From Bacteroidota bacterium (GTDB lineage: Bacteria > Bacteroidota > Bacteroidia > Cytophagales > Cyclobacteriaceae), in contig JAEYXN010000010.1 in the NCBI GenBank assembly GCA_023431285.1, forward strand, positions 1 to 14,922: DNA of 14,922 nt, in the 5' to 3' direction. Below the pieces are notes generated by a model. That model was given only the letters and a program-made list of their open reading frames with translations. It was not told the DNA's origin and did not search any database. The translations under genes were made by a program, and so were the position numbers. Below are positions 6,205 to 12,313 of the stretch, piece by piece; positions within the stretch are counted from its first letter, which is position 1, and each line of letters starts with the position of its first letter.

Positions 6205-6984
6205 TCAGCTTTGTTGCGCATTCGCTATCCTGAAATTGAAGGTATTCGTCTCAAAAGTGAAGCTAGTGGTATCGAAAACACGTTCTTTGAAGACAACATC
6301 ATCGTCGTGATCGATCATGATAACGGTGGTGCAACGTGAACCATATCCATTGGTCTTGATGAACATCGCACTCAGCGCGCGTTCACGGTCAATGGTAAGA
6401 CCAGTGTGGGGAAGGTCCTGGTCCTGGGCGACCTCTTCATCATAGAGAATACGGAACATCTCCTCAGGGTCTGGGTGCGGTTCAGTGAGCACTGCCTTCA
6501 TCTTTTCCTTACCGCGTACTATTTTAGGCCAGGGCGTATCCAGTAAGTGATTACTGATCCCGTAGAGACCGTTTTGCAAACGAACGGGGCCCGCGCCATA
6601 GTTTGAATAATACCAAAGGTCATGTGCCGTACCGTTGATCAGGTTGAAGCCATTGTATGAAGCACCCTGTGCCGCGACTGTCCGGATATATGACTCAGGG
6701 CTTTCATCGTTGATAAGAAAATCCGATACAAGTTTTCCCCGGGAAGGCGCAGCCGCTTTGATGTTCGAGAGGTCACGAAAATTTGTCAGCATGGAGATCT
6801 TTCCTGCGCGGTTCATACCAAGCCAGGTACCCATTGCTTCGAGATCGCGTCCTGCAAGAAGACCAGGATGATCTTCCCAGAAGTGTGCCGCCGCTGTTCT
6901 TCGCGCATAAAATTCATCGCGGTTGCCAGCGACGATCAGCTTGTAACGAGGGTGTTGGTTGACAGCAAGGAAGATAAGACACAT
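6205..6984 (-). CDS. NRDE family protein (TANGO2-like, DUF833)
   Basis: 259 residues. The defining N-terminus is complete: MCLIFLAVNQHPRYKLIVAGN followed by RDEFY, so the NRDE motif lies at 21-24, with the invariant Cys2 directly after the initiator Met. Other family segments are AAHFWEDHPGLLAGRDLEAMGTWLG (32-56, compressed here), the LTNFRD stretch (near 66-71), and ISNHLLDTPWPKI, followed late by SRCTTVIMID. Eukaryotic TANGO2/HRG-9 has been reported to act in haem trafficking; Cys2 and the fold have also prompted proposals of an Ntn-hydrolase-like activity. The bacterial role is not established. A perfect TATATTTG box sits only 4 nt before the ATG, predicting a leaderless transcript. It lies 21 nt after the DUF3667 gene. 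Family assignment is firm, function open. Confidence 0.92.
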   Translation of the reverse strand: MCLIFLAVNQHPRYKLIVAGNRDEFYARRTAAAHFWEDHPGLLAGRDLEAMGTWLGMNRAGKISMLTNFRDLSNIKAAAPSRGKLVSDFLINDESPESYIRTVAAQGASYNGFNLINGTAHDLWYYSNYGAGPVRLQNGLYGISNHLLDTPWPKIVRGKEKMKAVLTEPHPDPEEMFRILYDEEVAQDQDLPHTGLTIDRERALSAMFIKTNGYGSRCTTVIMIDHDDDVVFKERVFDTTSFTFETNTFNFRIANAQQS

Positions 6985-6988
6985 CGGA

Positions 6989-6996
6989 CAAATATA
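6989..6996 (-). promoter_or_regulatory. -7 promoter element (TATATTTG) abutting the NRDE start codon
   Basis: A perfect TAnnTTTG match, identical to the prfB box, separated from the ATG (6984) by only TCCG. With the usual distance from a -7 box to the transcription start, the mRNA would begin at or within 1-3 nt of the A of the ATG. No good TTTG -33 element is visible. Confidence 0.5.
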
Positions 6997-7005
6997 GCAA
7001 AGGAG

Positions 7006-7887
7006 TTAGAGCGTCCACATACTGACGAAGAACACTACGCCGTAATAGAGATGCAGGGATATGAATAATCCGGCAAGCAAGAGAAAGGAAAGGAAGACAG
7101 AGCGTCTGCGTGATTGCTCATACACTCTTCTTTCATTGAAGTAGAACAATGCAAGGCCCACCGCAGCAAACAGTGCAAAGCTGATGAACGGGTTGAAGAG
7201 CTCTTTCGATTCAGGTCGTGAGTAGCCGAACAGTCCTGTGATCCCTATCCACGTCCAGGGTATTACGAGATTATTGATCAATACCGACATGGAGCAAAAC
7301 TCAAGGGAGACCAGCAGATGATCGCGGAAGTACAGTCCCGATGATGAGTTGGCAATCCAGAAAGGCAGCGCCATAATGAGTGTGAAGCTTACCAGCATCA
7401 TCTTCGCGACGTTGGCGGCGTGCAGGTCATAGTTTTCCGTGAACTCATCAAGTGTAATGCCCTGTCCGGCGATGTGACGTTCCACCATATCAGTAGCAGT
7501 TTCCTTGTGAAGCTGAAAGTGCATCTGCGTACGAAGGGAGGAATTGAATGTTTGATGAGTAGGGAAAAAGAAATAGAGGAAGTTGATCACCAGGAAGATT
7601 GCCAGGGGATTCACAAAAGGGATTCTTCTGCCGTCGACGTAGTTCCTGGCAACGAACCCAGGCCTGGTGAGCATCAGTCTCAGTGTCCTGGTAAACTTAT
7701 TATCGAGTATTGGAATGGTTCGGAATATCTTCCGTAAGAAAACGGGCAGGGAACGGTCGTCGTCGACGATTACTTTTTCTCCACAACGGTTGCAGTACCT
7801 GCCGCTGAACTCTTCTCCGCAGTTGCGACAAGTACGTCGAACTTCGTAGTCGAAAGTGTCTTCGTGGGGGTATTCAACAAACTTCAT
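7006..7887 (-). CDS. DUF3667 membrane protein with N-terminal zinc ribbon
   Basis: 293 residues, function unknown. A short cytosolic zinc ribbon comes first: CRNC at 20-23 and CNRC at 32-35, four cysteines able to bind one Zn. The family signature LTRPGFVARNYVDGRRIPF follows (73-91), leading into the first membrane helix (about 91-108). A soluble helical loop (about 110-160) precedes further hydrophobic helices near 163-179, 197-220, 232-250 and 264-290, giving about five membrane segments. DUF3667 proteins are frequent in Bacteroidota, with no assigned activity known to me. The start at ATG 7887 overlaps the 3' end of the RNase HII gene by 14 nt, so the two are translationally linked. The product ends at TAA 7006, 21 nt before the NRDE ATG. 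Confidence 0.9.
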   Translation of the reverse strand: MKFVEYPHEDTFDYEVRRTCRNCGEEFSGRYCNRCGEKVIVDDDRSLPVFLRKIFRTIPILDNKFTRTLRLMLTRPGFVARNYVDGRRIPFVNPLAIFLVINFLYFFFPTHQTFNSSLRTQMHFQLHKETATDMVERHIAGQGITLDEFTENYDLHAANVAKMMLVSFTLIMALPFWIANSSSGLYFRDHLLVSLEFCSMSVLINNLVIPWTWIGITGLFGYSRPESKELFNPFISFALFAAVGLALFYFNERRVYEQSRRRSVFLSFLLLAGLFISLHLYYGVVFFVSMWTL

Positions 7888-8494
7888 AGGAACCTTCGGC
7901 GAATAGCTCCAGTTGGGCCGGTAGAAGCTGGAAACTCTTTCGATGGTATGGAGTTATTCCGAATTTACGAATTCCATCCCGATGCGCCTCTGTCGGATAG
8001 CCCATATTTGTTTCCCATCCATAACCAGGATATTGTGCGGCAAGCCTGGACATCAGCTCGTCGCGATATGTTTTGGCCAGCACAGAAGCTGCGGCGATAG
8101 ACAAATATTTTCCATCACCTTTGATAATGCACTCATGCTGTATTCCTTCGAAGGGTGTAAACCTGTTTCCGTCGATGAGTAATAGTGATGGGGTGACTGT
8201 TAACTGCACGATCGCGTTGTGCATCGCCAGGAAAGAGGCCTTTAAGATGTTGATGTTATCAATCTCTTCGTTACCGACTTCAGCCACGGCCCACGCCAGG
8301 GCATCTCGCTCGATGTCGACGCGTAAAAGATCGCGCTCTGCTCTGGTCAGTTGTTTGGAATCATTGAGCAGGGGATGTTTGTACTTCTTGGGAAGGACCA
8401 CTGCGGCAGCGACCACCGGACCTGCAAGGCACCCGCGTCCCGCTTCGTCACAACCCGCTTCAATATGCTTTCTGGAAAAGTACGACCGCAGCAT
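7874..8494 (-). CDS. rnhB: Ribonuclease HII
   Basis: Cleaves the RNA strand of RNA-DNA hybrids and starts removal of single ribonucleotides misincorporated in DNA. The product is 206 residues from ATG 8494. A TTG six bases upstream (8500) is in frame but lies inside the putative -7 box, so the ATG is preferred. The active-site DEDD set is visible: Asp16 and Glu17 in GCDEAGRGCLAGPV, Asp108 in LLLIDGN and Asp145 in AKTYRDELM. The GRG tripeptide after DEA and the SVLAKTYRD segment are RNase HII hallmarks and separate it from RNase HIII and HI. The C-terminus (HRKSFQLLPAQLELF) is also typical. Its 3' end overlaps the DUF3667 start by 14 nt. The gene diverges from the Nudix gene. Confidence 0.96.
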   Translation of the reverse strand: MLRSYFSRKHIEAGCDEAGRGCLAGPVVAAAVVLPKKYKHPLLNDSKQLTRAERDLLRVDIERDALAWAVAEVGNEEIDNINILKASFLAMHNAIVQLTVTPSLLLIDGNRFTPFEGIQHECIIKGDGKYLSIAAASVLAKTYRDELMSRLAAQYPGYGWETNMGYPTEAHRDGIRKFGITPYHRKSFQLLPAQLELFAEGSYEVC

Positions 8495-8497
8495 GCA

Positions 8498-8505
8498 CAA
8501 ACTTA
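8498..8505 (-). promoter_or_regulatory. -7 promoter element (TAAGTTTG) abutting the rnhB start codon
   Basis: A perfect TAnnTTTG match with only TGC between it and the ATG at 8494, mirroring the NRDE gene. It predicts a leaderless mRNA starting at or next to the ATG. No -33 TTTG is seen. Confidence 0.5.
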
Positions 8506-8553
8506 ATCCGCTAAGGTGATTCGAGCATACAGGAGGCGCCGATTTTTTTATTT

Positions 8554-8569
8554 GGCCGGGAGGGGCCGG
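8554..8569. repeat. GC-rich direct repeat GGCCGG-N4-GGCCGG between divergent promoters
   Basis: GGCCGG occurs at 8554-8559 and 8564-8569 with a 10-base period; each copy contains palindromic GGCC and CCGG. It lies between the rnhB and Nudix promoter boxes in the 149 nt divergent region. It can fold as a 4 bp GGCC hairpin. It lacks a T-tract on either side in the right position, so it is not a terminator. Confidence 0.3.
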
Positions 8570-8589
8570 TGTACTTTAAAAGAAATGAA

Positions 8590-8597
8590 TAGCTTTG
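8590..8597 (+). promoter_or_regulatory. -7 promoter element (TAGCTTTG) for the Nudix-MATE unit
   Basis: A perfect TAnnTTTG match 46 nt upstream of the ATG at 8644, implying a 5' leader of about 40 nt. No clear -33 TTTG lies 19-21 nt upstream. The leader has no Shine-Dalgarno sequence before the ATG (GATTAACAATG). Confidence 0.5.
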
Positions 8598-8643
8598 GAA
8601 TTCCGCTAAAATATTCTAACGGAAACATGAACGCTGATTAACA

Positions 8644-9204
8644 ATGGCTACTGGTAACGATTCTGATAACCCCTGGAAAACGCTTGGCGCCGAGGAGAAG
8701 TATGACAATAAATGGATTAATGTCACCGAATACCAGGTGATCAATCCTGCCGGCGGGCGCGGTATCTACGGAAAGGTTCATTTTAAAAACAAAGCAATCG
8801 GTATAGTGGCACTGGATACGAATCTTGACACGTGGCTTGTGGGGCAGTACCGTTATACGATTGATGAGTTTACGTGGGAGATTCCGGAAGGAGGAGGTCC
8901 ATTGGATGAAGAGCCGTTGGAAGCCGCCAAACGGGAGCTAAAGGAGGAGACGGGAATAACGGCGAAGAAATGGACGTTGCTTACGCGGATTCATACTTCG
9001 AACTCGGTGACGGATGAAGAAGGGTTCCTTTTTCTCGCGGAGGATCTTACGCAGGGAGAAAGCGCGCTGGAAGAAACGGAAGCTGATCTGAAGGCGAGAC
9101 GTATTCCATTGAAAGAGGCTCTGGAAATGGTGCGCACCCGGAAGATCACAGATAGTCTGAGTATGGTGGGCCTGCTGATGGCGGCGAGAATAAAGGGGCT
9201 GTAA
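8644..9204 (+). CDS. Nudix hydrolase (ADP-ribose pyrophosphatase-like)
   Basis: Hydrolyses a nucleoside diphosphate linked to another moiety; the length (186 residues) and the order of segments resemble the NudF/ADP-ribose pyrophosphatase group. The full 23-residue Nudix box is present at 83-105 and fits GX5EX7REUXEEXGU, with the catalytic helix reading RELKEETGI (97-105). Upstream, YGKVHFKNKAIGIVALD begins the beta-sheet and VGQYRYTIDEFTWEIPEGG (66-84) matches the QYR...WE.PAG element of ADP-sugar pyrophosphatases. Substrate is not decidable by eye; ADP-ribose, or a GDP-sugar/dinucleotide, are plausible. It is the first gene of a two-gene unit: the MATE start codon follows 2 nt after its stop. 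Confidence 0.92.
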   Translation: MATGNDSDNPWKTLGAEEKYDNKWINVTEYQVINPAGGRGIYGKVHFKNKAIGIVALDTNLDTWLVGQYRYTIDEFTWEIPEGGGPLDEEPLEAAKRELKEETGITAKKWTLLTRIHTSNSVTDEEGFLFLAEDLTQGESALEETEADLKARRIPLKEALEMVRTRKITDSLSMVGLLMAARIKGL

Positions 9205-9206
9205 GA

Positions 9207-10538
9207 ATGGAGGTAGTCCAGTCGCTTCGAAGTCACATCCGGGAGAACACTAAGCTGGCGGTTCCGGTGATGCTGAGTAATCTCGGTCATATGTTAATGG
9301 CTGTTTCCGACAATGTGATGGTAGGCCACATTGACGCGACTGCATTGGCTTCCGCGGGACTGGCAACCGTTGCATTTAATGTATTGCTTCTTTATGGTAT
9401 CGGCGTTTCTTATGCCATCACTACTATTGTAGCCGAGGCCGCCGGGGAAAAGAACGAACTGCGTATAACCCAAACGTTGCGTCATGGGTTGGTTATCAAC
9501 GTCATCAATGCCCTTTTCCTTTTGGCTGTCATCTATTTCGGGAAAGGTGTACTTTTCCATATAGGGCAGGATGAGGCGGTTGTCGAAGGCGCGATTCCGT
9601 ACCTGGAGATCATCACCTTTTCATTGGTACCCGTACTGATCTTCCAATCTTTCAAACAGTTTGCTGAAGGGTTGGGCAATACTCGAATAGCGCTGGTAGT
9701 GGTGATGGTGGCCAATGTTCTTAACATCTTCCTGAACTATGGGATGATCTTCGGGCATTTCGGTTTTGAAGCCCGCGGACTGGTTGGCGCCGGGTGGGCT
9801 ACATTTATTTCGCGTGTATTCATGACTGTCGCTATCGCATTATATGTGTATTATCACGGGCCATTTAAAAAATTCAGGGCCGGGTTCTCGATGACAGGTT
9901 TCAGCAAATCTCTTTTCAGCAAGATGCTTAACATTGGAATCCCCAGTGGTTTGCAGTTTATTTTCGAAGTCGCGGCCTTTGATCTTTCGCTTGTAATGAT
10001 GGGTTGGTTGGGAACAAAGACACAGGCTGCTCACCAGATCGTCATTAATCTTGCCTCGCTCAGCTACATGATCACTGCTGGTCTTGCTGCCGCGGCCACC
10101 ATTCGGATAGGGTATTTCTTCGGAAGCCAGGAAAAGGAAAACATGAGACGCGCATCGTGGTCGCTTCTTGGAATGGGGTTGATCCTGATGTCAGTGTTCG
10201 CATTAATCTTTGTACTGGCCAGACATCACCTTCCATGGCTGTATGTGGAGGACGCTGAAGTTGTCCCGATTGCATCATCTTTACTAATCGTTGCCGGATT
10301 GTTCCAGTTAAGCGACGGCTTGCAGGTCATTTGTAACGGAGCGTTACGCGGACTGCAGGATGTTCGCGTTCCTTCTGTTTTTATTTTCGTATCCTATTGG
10401 GTAGTTGGTCTTCCTTTGGGCTACTGGCTTACTTTCGTGATGGGTGTCGGACCCAATGGAATATGGTACGGATTGTTGATCGGCCTTACGCTGACAGGGT
10501 TCGCGATGTATTTGCGTTTGAGAAGATTGCTGGCATGA
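9207..10538 (+). CDS. MATE family efflux transporter
   Basis: A cation-coupled antiporter of the multidrug and toxic compound extrusion family, in the cytoplasmic membrane; 443 residues, the usual size. About 12 hydrophobic helices are visible as two six-helix halves. The N-terminal half has LAVPVMLSNLGHMLMAVSDN (compressed) and VMVGHIDATALASAGLA (38-54), the classic MATE helix 1-2 signature. FKQFAEGLGNTRIALVV lies in the fourth-fifth helix region. The second half repeats the pattern with LNIGIPSGLQFIFEVAAFD and GALRGLQDVRVPSVFIF. The nearest bacterial type is NorM-like; substrates are unknown. The ATG has a plausible purine-rich AAAGGGG 10 nt upstream, one of the few Shine-Dalgarno-like starts here, in keeping with its 2 nt spacing from the Nudix gene. 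Confidence 0.94.
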   Translation: MEVVQSLRSHIRENTKLAVPVMLSNLGHMLMAVSDNVMVGHIDATALASAGLATVAFNVLLLYGIGVSYAITTIVAEAAGEKNELRITQTLRHGLVINVINALFLLAVIYFGKGVLFHIGQDEAVVEGAIPYLEIITFSLVPVLIFQSFKQFAEGLGNTRIALVVVMVANVLNIFLNYGMIFGHFGFEARGLVGAGWATFISRVFMTVAIALYVYYHGPFKKFRAGFSMTGFSKSLFSKMLNIGIPSGLQFIFEVAAFDLSLVMMGWLGTKTQAAHQIVINLASLSYMITAGLAAAATIRIGYFFGSQEKENMRRASWSLLGMGLILMSVFALIFVLARHHLPWLYVEDAEVVPIASSLLIVAGLFQLSDGLQVICNGALRGLQDVRVPSVFIFVSYWVVGLPLGYWLTFVMGVGPNGIWYGLLIGLTLTGFAMYLRLRRLLA

Positions 10539-10583
10539 GTCATTGACGGACCAGTAGTATAGAAAATTATTAGTCGTTATTAT

Positions 10584-10591
10584 TAACTTTA
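10584..10591 (+). promoter_or_regulatory. Putative -7 promoter element (TAACTTTA) for the thioesterase-plsC-gatC unit
   Basis: Seven of eight positions match TAnnTTTG, identical to the box before ilvE, 24 nt upstream of the ATG at 10616, inside an AT-rich 77 nt gap after the MATE gene. Confidence 0.4.
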
Positions 10592-10615
10592 ATCCCTGTA
10601 CCTAACCCTGCATCA

Positions 10616-11167
10616 ATGACGGAAGAATCCAAACCTGTGTCAGTATCCCAAACCACGATTACTGAGCTGATGATCCCGTCCTATGCCAATTTCGGAGGCA
10701 AGATTCATGGCGGTATATTACTTTCATTGATGGACAAGGTTGCGTATGCGTGTGCGAGCAAGCATGCGGGAGCATATTGCGTAACGGTATCGGTAGACAA
10801 AGTTGAATTTCTTCAGCCTGTTGAAGTGGGTGAACTGGTTTCCCTGCATGCCTCCGTCAATCATGTGGGCAACTCTTCGATGGTGGTAGGAATTCGGGTG
10901 GAGGCGCAGAATGTAAAGAAGGGAACGATCAAACATACGAACTCTTGCTTCTTCACCATGGTCGCGAAAGGTGATGATGACAAACCAACACAAGTGCCGA
11001 GGCTCATTCTCGAGAACCGTGAACAGGTTAAACGATTTATCGAAGCAATGAGAATGAAGGAGATAAAGAACAAAGTGAAGGAGGAGATGGATGACGCAAA
11101 ATCACACATTCACCTGGAGAATGCGACAGAGCTGTTGCGGAATGAGAGATGCATCATTAAATGGTAA
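10616..11167 (+). CDS. Acyl-CoA thioesterase, hotdog fold (YciA/BACH-like)
   Basis: Hydrolyses acyl-CoA thioesters to free acid and CoA. The single hotdog domain spans about residues 10-125: TELMIPSYANFGGKIHGG (16-33) holds the Asn25 and His31 region, and LLSLMDKVAYACASKHA (35-51) is the central hotdog helix with Asp40, the acidic catalytic residue of this subfamily. VTVSVDKVEFLQPVEVGELV (57-75) and TNSCFFTMVAKGDDDKP complete the sheet. The remaining about 55 residues form a charged helical tail (KRFIEAMRMKEIKNKVKEEM) that is longer than in E. coli YciA; some homologues have a comparable extension. The start ATG has no Shine-Dalgarno. It is followed 15 nt later by plsC, so acyl-CoA turnover and phospholipid acylation are probably coexpressed. 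Confidence 0.92.
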   Translation: MTEESKPVSVSQTTITELMIPSYANFGGKIHGGILLSLMDKVAYACASKHAGAYCVTVSVDKVEFLQPVEVGELVSLHASVNHVGNSSMVVGIRVEAQNVKKGTIKHTNSCFFTMVAKGDDDKPTQVPRLILENREQVKRFIEAMRMKEIKNKVKEEMDDAKSHIHLENATELLRNERCIIKW

Positions 11168-11182
11168 TGTTGTTTTAAGTAG

Positions 11183-11917
11183 ATGAAGATTCTGAGGGTA
11201 ATTCATACAGGCTACGGACTCGTCGTCTTCGCCGTGCTGTTCTTCCTGTTCTTACCCTTGCTCATGATCCCTATTCTATTTCCGTCCCAGTTCCGGCTCA
11301 CAGGATGGATCAACCGATGGTGGGCGCGTCTGCTCTTTATTTTTGTATTCCTTCCTTTCCGAACAGAATATCGGGGGAAGATGGATCGCAAAGGGCAGTA
11401 TATATTCTGTCCGAATCATTTCTCCTACCTGGACATCCCTACTCTTGGCCTCAACCGGTATAACACGATATTTGTTGGTAAGAGTGAAATGGAGAATATT
11501 CCATTGTTTGGTTACATGTATCGCAAGCTGCACATCACTGTCAACCGGGCAAGTCTGCGAAGTAAGTTGAATACACTGCGTAGTTCAATGAAGGCCATTG
11601 AGGAAGGAAAGAGTCTTGTCATTTTCCCAGAGGGAGGAATTATTACAGAAAAAGATCCGGTGATGGCGCGTTTTAAGGATGGCGCTTTCCGCGTAGCAAT
11701 AGAAAAACAAATTCCCATCGTGCCTGTCACCATTCCGCATAATTGGATAATTTTACCGCCTGATCAGTTCGTACTGCGGTGGCATCCTATCAAGGTGATC
11801 TTCCACGAGCCGGTAAAGACCATAGGACTAACGCTGGATGATATCGATGACCTGAAAAAAAGGGTATTCACTATTATTGACGACGAGCTCAGGAAATACT
11901 TAATCTCTGGATCATGA
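11183..11917 (+). CDS. plsC: 1-acyl-sn-glycerol-3-phosphate acyltransferase (PlsC family)
   Basis: Transfers an acyl chain to the sn-2 position of lysophosphatidic acid, giving phosphatidic acid for phospholipid synthesis at the inner membrane. Of 244 residues, the N-terminus carries a long hydrophobic anchor (about 11-33, VVFAVLFFLFLPLLMIPIL) and a second hydrophobic stretch near 47-58. Acyltransferase motif I is NHFSYLD (78-84; HX4D with His79 and Asp84), motif II is around GKSEMENIPLFG (99-110), motif III is VIFPEGG (146-152), and the IPIVPVTI stretch gives motif IV. All catalytic residues are present. Related PlsC-fold enzymes can acylate other lipids, so substrate is inferred from family. 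The stop overlaps the gatC start as ATGA (11914-11917). Confidence 0.92.
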   Translation: MKILRVIHTGYGLVVFAVLFFLFLPLLMIPILFPSQFRLTGWINRWWARLLFIFVFLPFRTEYRGKMDRKGQYIFCPNHFSYLDIPTLGLNRYNTIFVGKSEMENIPLFGYMYRKLHITVNRASLRSKLNTLRSSMKAIEEGKSLVIFPEGGIITEKDPVMARFKDGAFRVAIEKQIPIVPVTIPHNWIILPPDQFVLRWHPIKVIFHEPVKTIGLTLDDIDDLKKRVFTIIDDELRKYLISGS

Positions 11918-12201
11918 AGATTGACCGCGCAATGCTTGACAAGATCGCCCATCTTTCGCGCCTTGACTTTGATGGAAAGGACGCTGAGAAGATGATGGAG
12001 GACATGACGAAGATCGTTGATTGGGTGGAGAAACTTAAAGAAGTGAACACCGACGGCGTCGAGCCTCTTACAACGATGGGCTTCGAAGTAAATGTATTGC
12101 GCGAAGACAAGGTGAAGCAACATCTCCCTCACGATGAGGCTTTGAAAAATGCACCTAAGAAAGATGATCAGTTCTTTCGGGTTCCAAAAGTTTTGGAATA
12201 A
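11914..12201 (+). CDS. gatC: Aspartyl/glutamyl-tRNA amidotransferase subunit C
   Basis: GatC is the small subunit that clamps GatA and GatB in the tRNA-dependent amidotransferase, which converts Glu-tRNA(Gln) and/or Asp-tRNA(Asn) to the correct aminoacyl-tRNA. The 95-residue length is normal. The N-terminal KIDRAMLDKIAHLSRLDF (2-19) is the family helix, and the C-terminus has LKNAPKKDDQFFRVPKVLE, matching the conserved APxxxxxFFRVPKVL ending. The start overlaps the plsC stop by 4 nt (ATGA), implying translational coupling. gatA and gatB are not in the window, common for gatC in Bacteroidota. The last codons coincide with a perfect palindrome. Confidence 0.95.
   Translation: MKIDRAMLDKIAHLSRLDFDGKDAEKMMEDMTKIVDWVEKLKEVNTDGVEPLTTMGFEVNVLREDKVKQHLPHDEALKNAPKKDDQFFRVPKVLE
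12182..12198. repeat. Perfect palindrome TTCCAAAAGTTTTGGAA at the 3' end of gatC
   Basis: A 17-nt perfect inverted repeat (8+1+8) ends on the last sense codon of gatC, immediately before TAA. It encodes the conserved VPKVLE terminus, so part of it is protein-constrained. As RNA it could form a 7 bp hairpin with a 3-base loop. Confidence 0.5.
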
Positions 12202-12209
12202 TCCGCGTA

Positions 12210-12253
12210 GGCATTCCATTTCGTCTTCCGGAGAGACATCCGGTGGAATAGCC
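12210..12253 (+). other. Two-tier imperfect hairpin downstream of gatC
   Basis: The outer stem pairs 12210-12218 (GGCATTCCA) with 12244-12253 (TGGAATAGCC), 9 bp with one bulged A. The inner stem pairs 12228-12232 (CCGGA) with 12239-12243 (TCCGG), 5 bp with a 6-base loop; a 9-base bulge lies on the left arm. The structure sits 9 nt after the gatC stop and is followed by a pyrimidine-rich stretch but no T-run. It could be a terminator without a clean T-tract, an RNA processing or stability element, or chance. Confidence 0.35.
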
Positions 12254-12286
12254 GCTCTTCTACCCTTTCAAAATAGGCACTTGTGG

Positions 12287-12302
12287 TTTAGCTTGCGCTA
12301 AA
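12287..12302. repeat. Inverted repeat TTTAGC-TTGC-GCTAAA upstream of the membrane-TPR gene
   Basis: A perfect 6 bp inverted repeat with a 4-base loop, 11 nt upstream of the ATG at 12314. It covers a weak -7-like TAGCTTGC (12289-12296), with a TTTC about 19 nt further upstream (12266-12269). It may be an operator, or a 5' leader hairpin near the start codon. The rest of the gap (12254-12286) shows nothing I can support. Confidence 0.35.
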
Positions 12303-12313
12303 TTAAGATTTCT

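Noticed and set aside
8541..8569. T-run next to the GC-rich GGCC hairpin as an intrinsic terminator
   Set aside because: The T-run precedes the stem on the plus strand and becomes an A-run after it on the minus strand. Both flanking genes diverge, so no transcript would end here.
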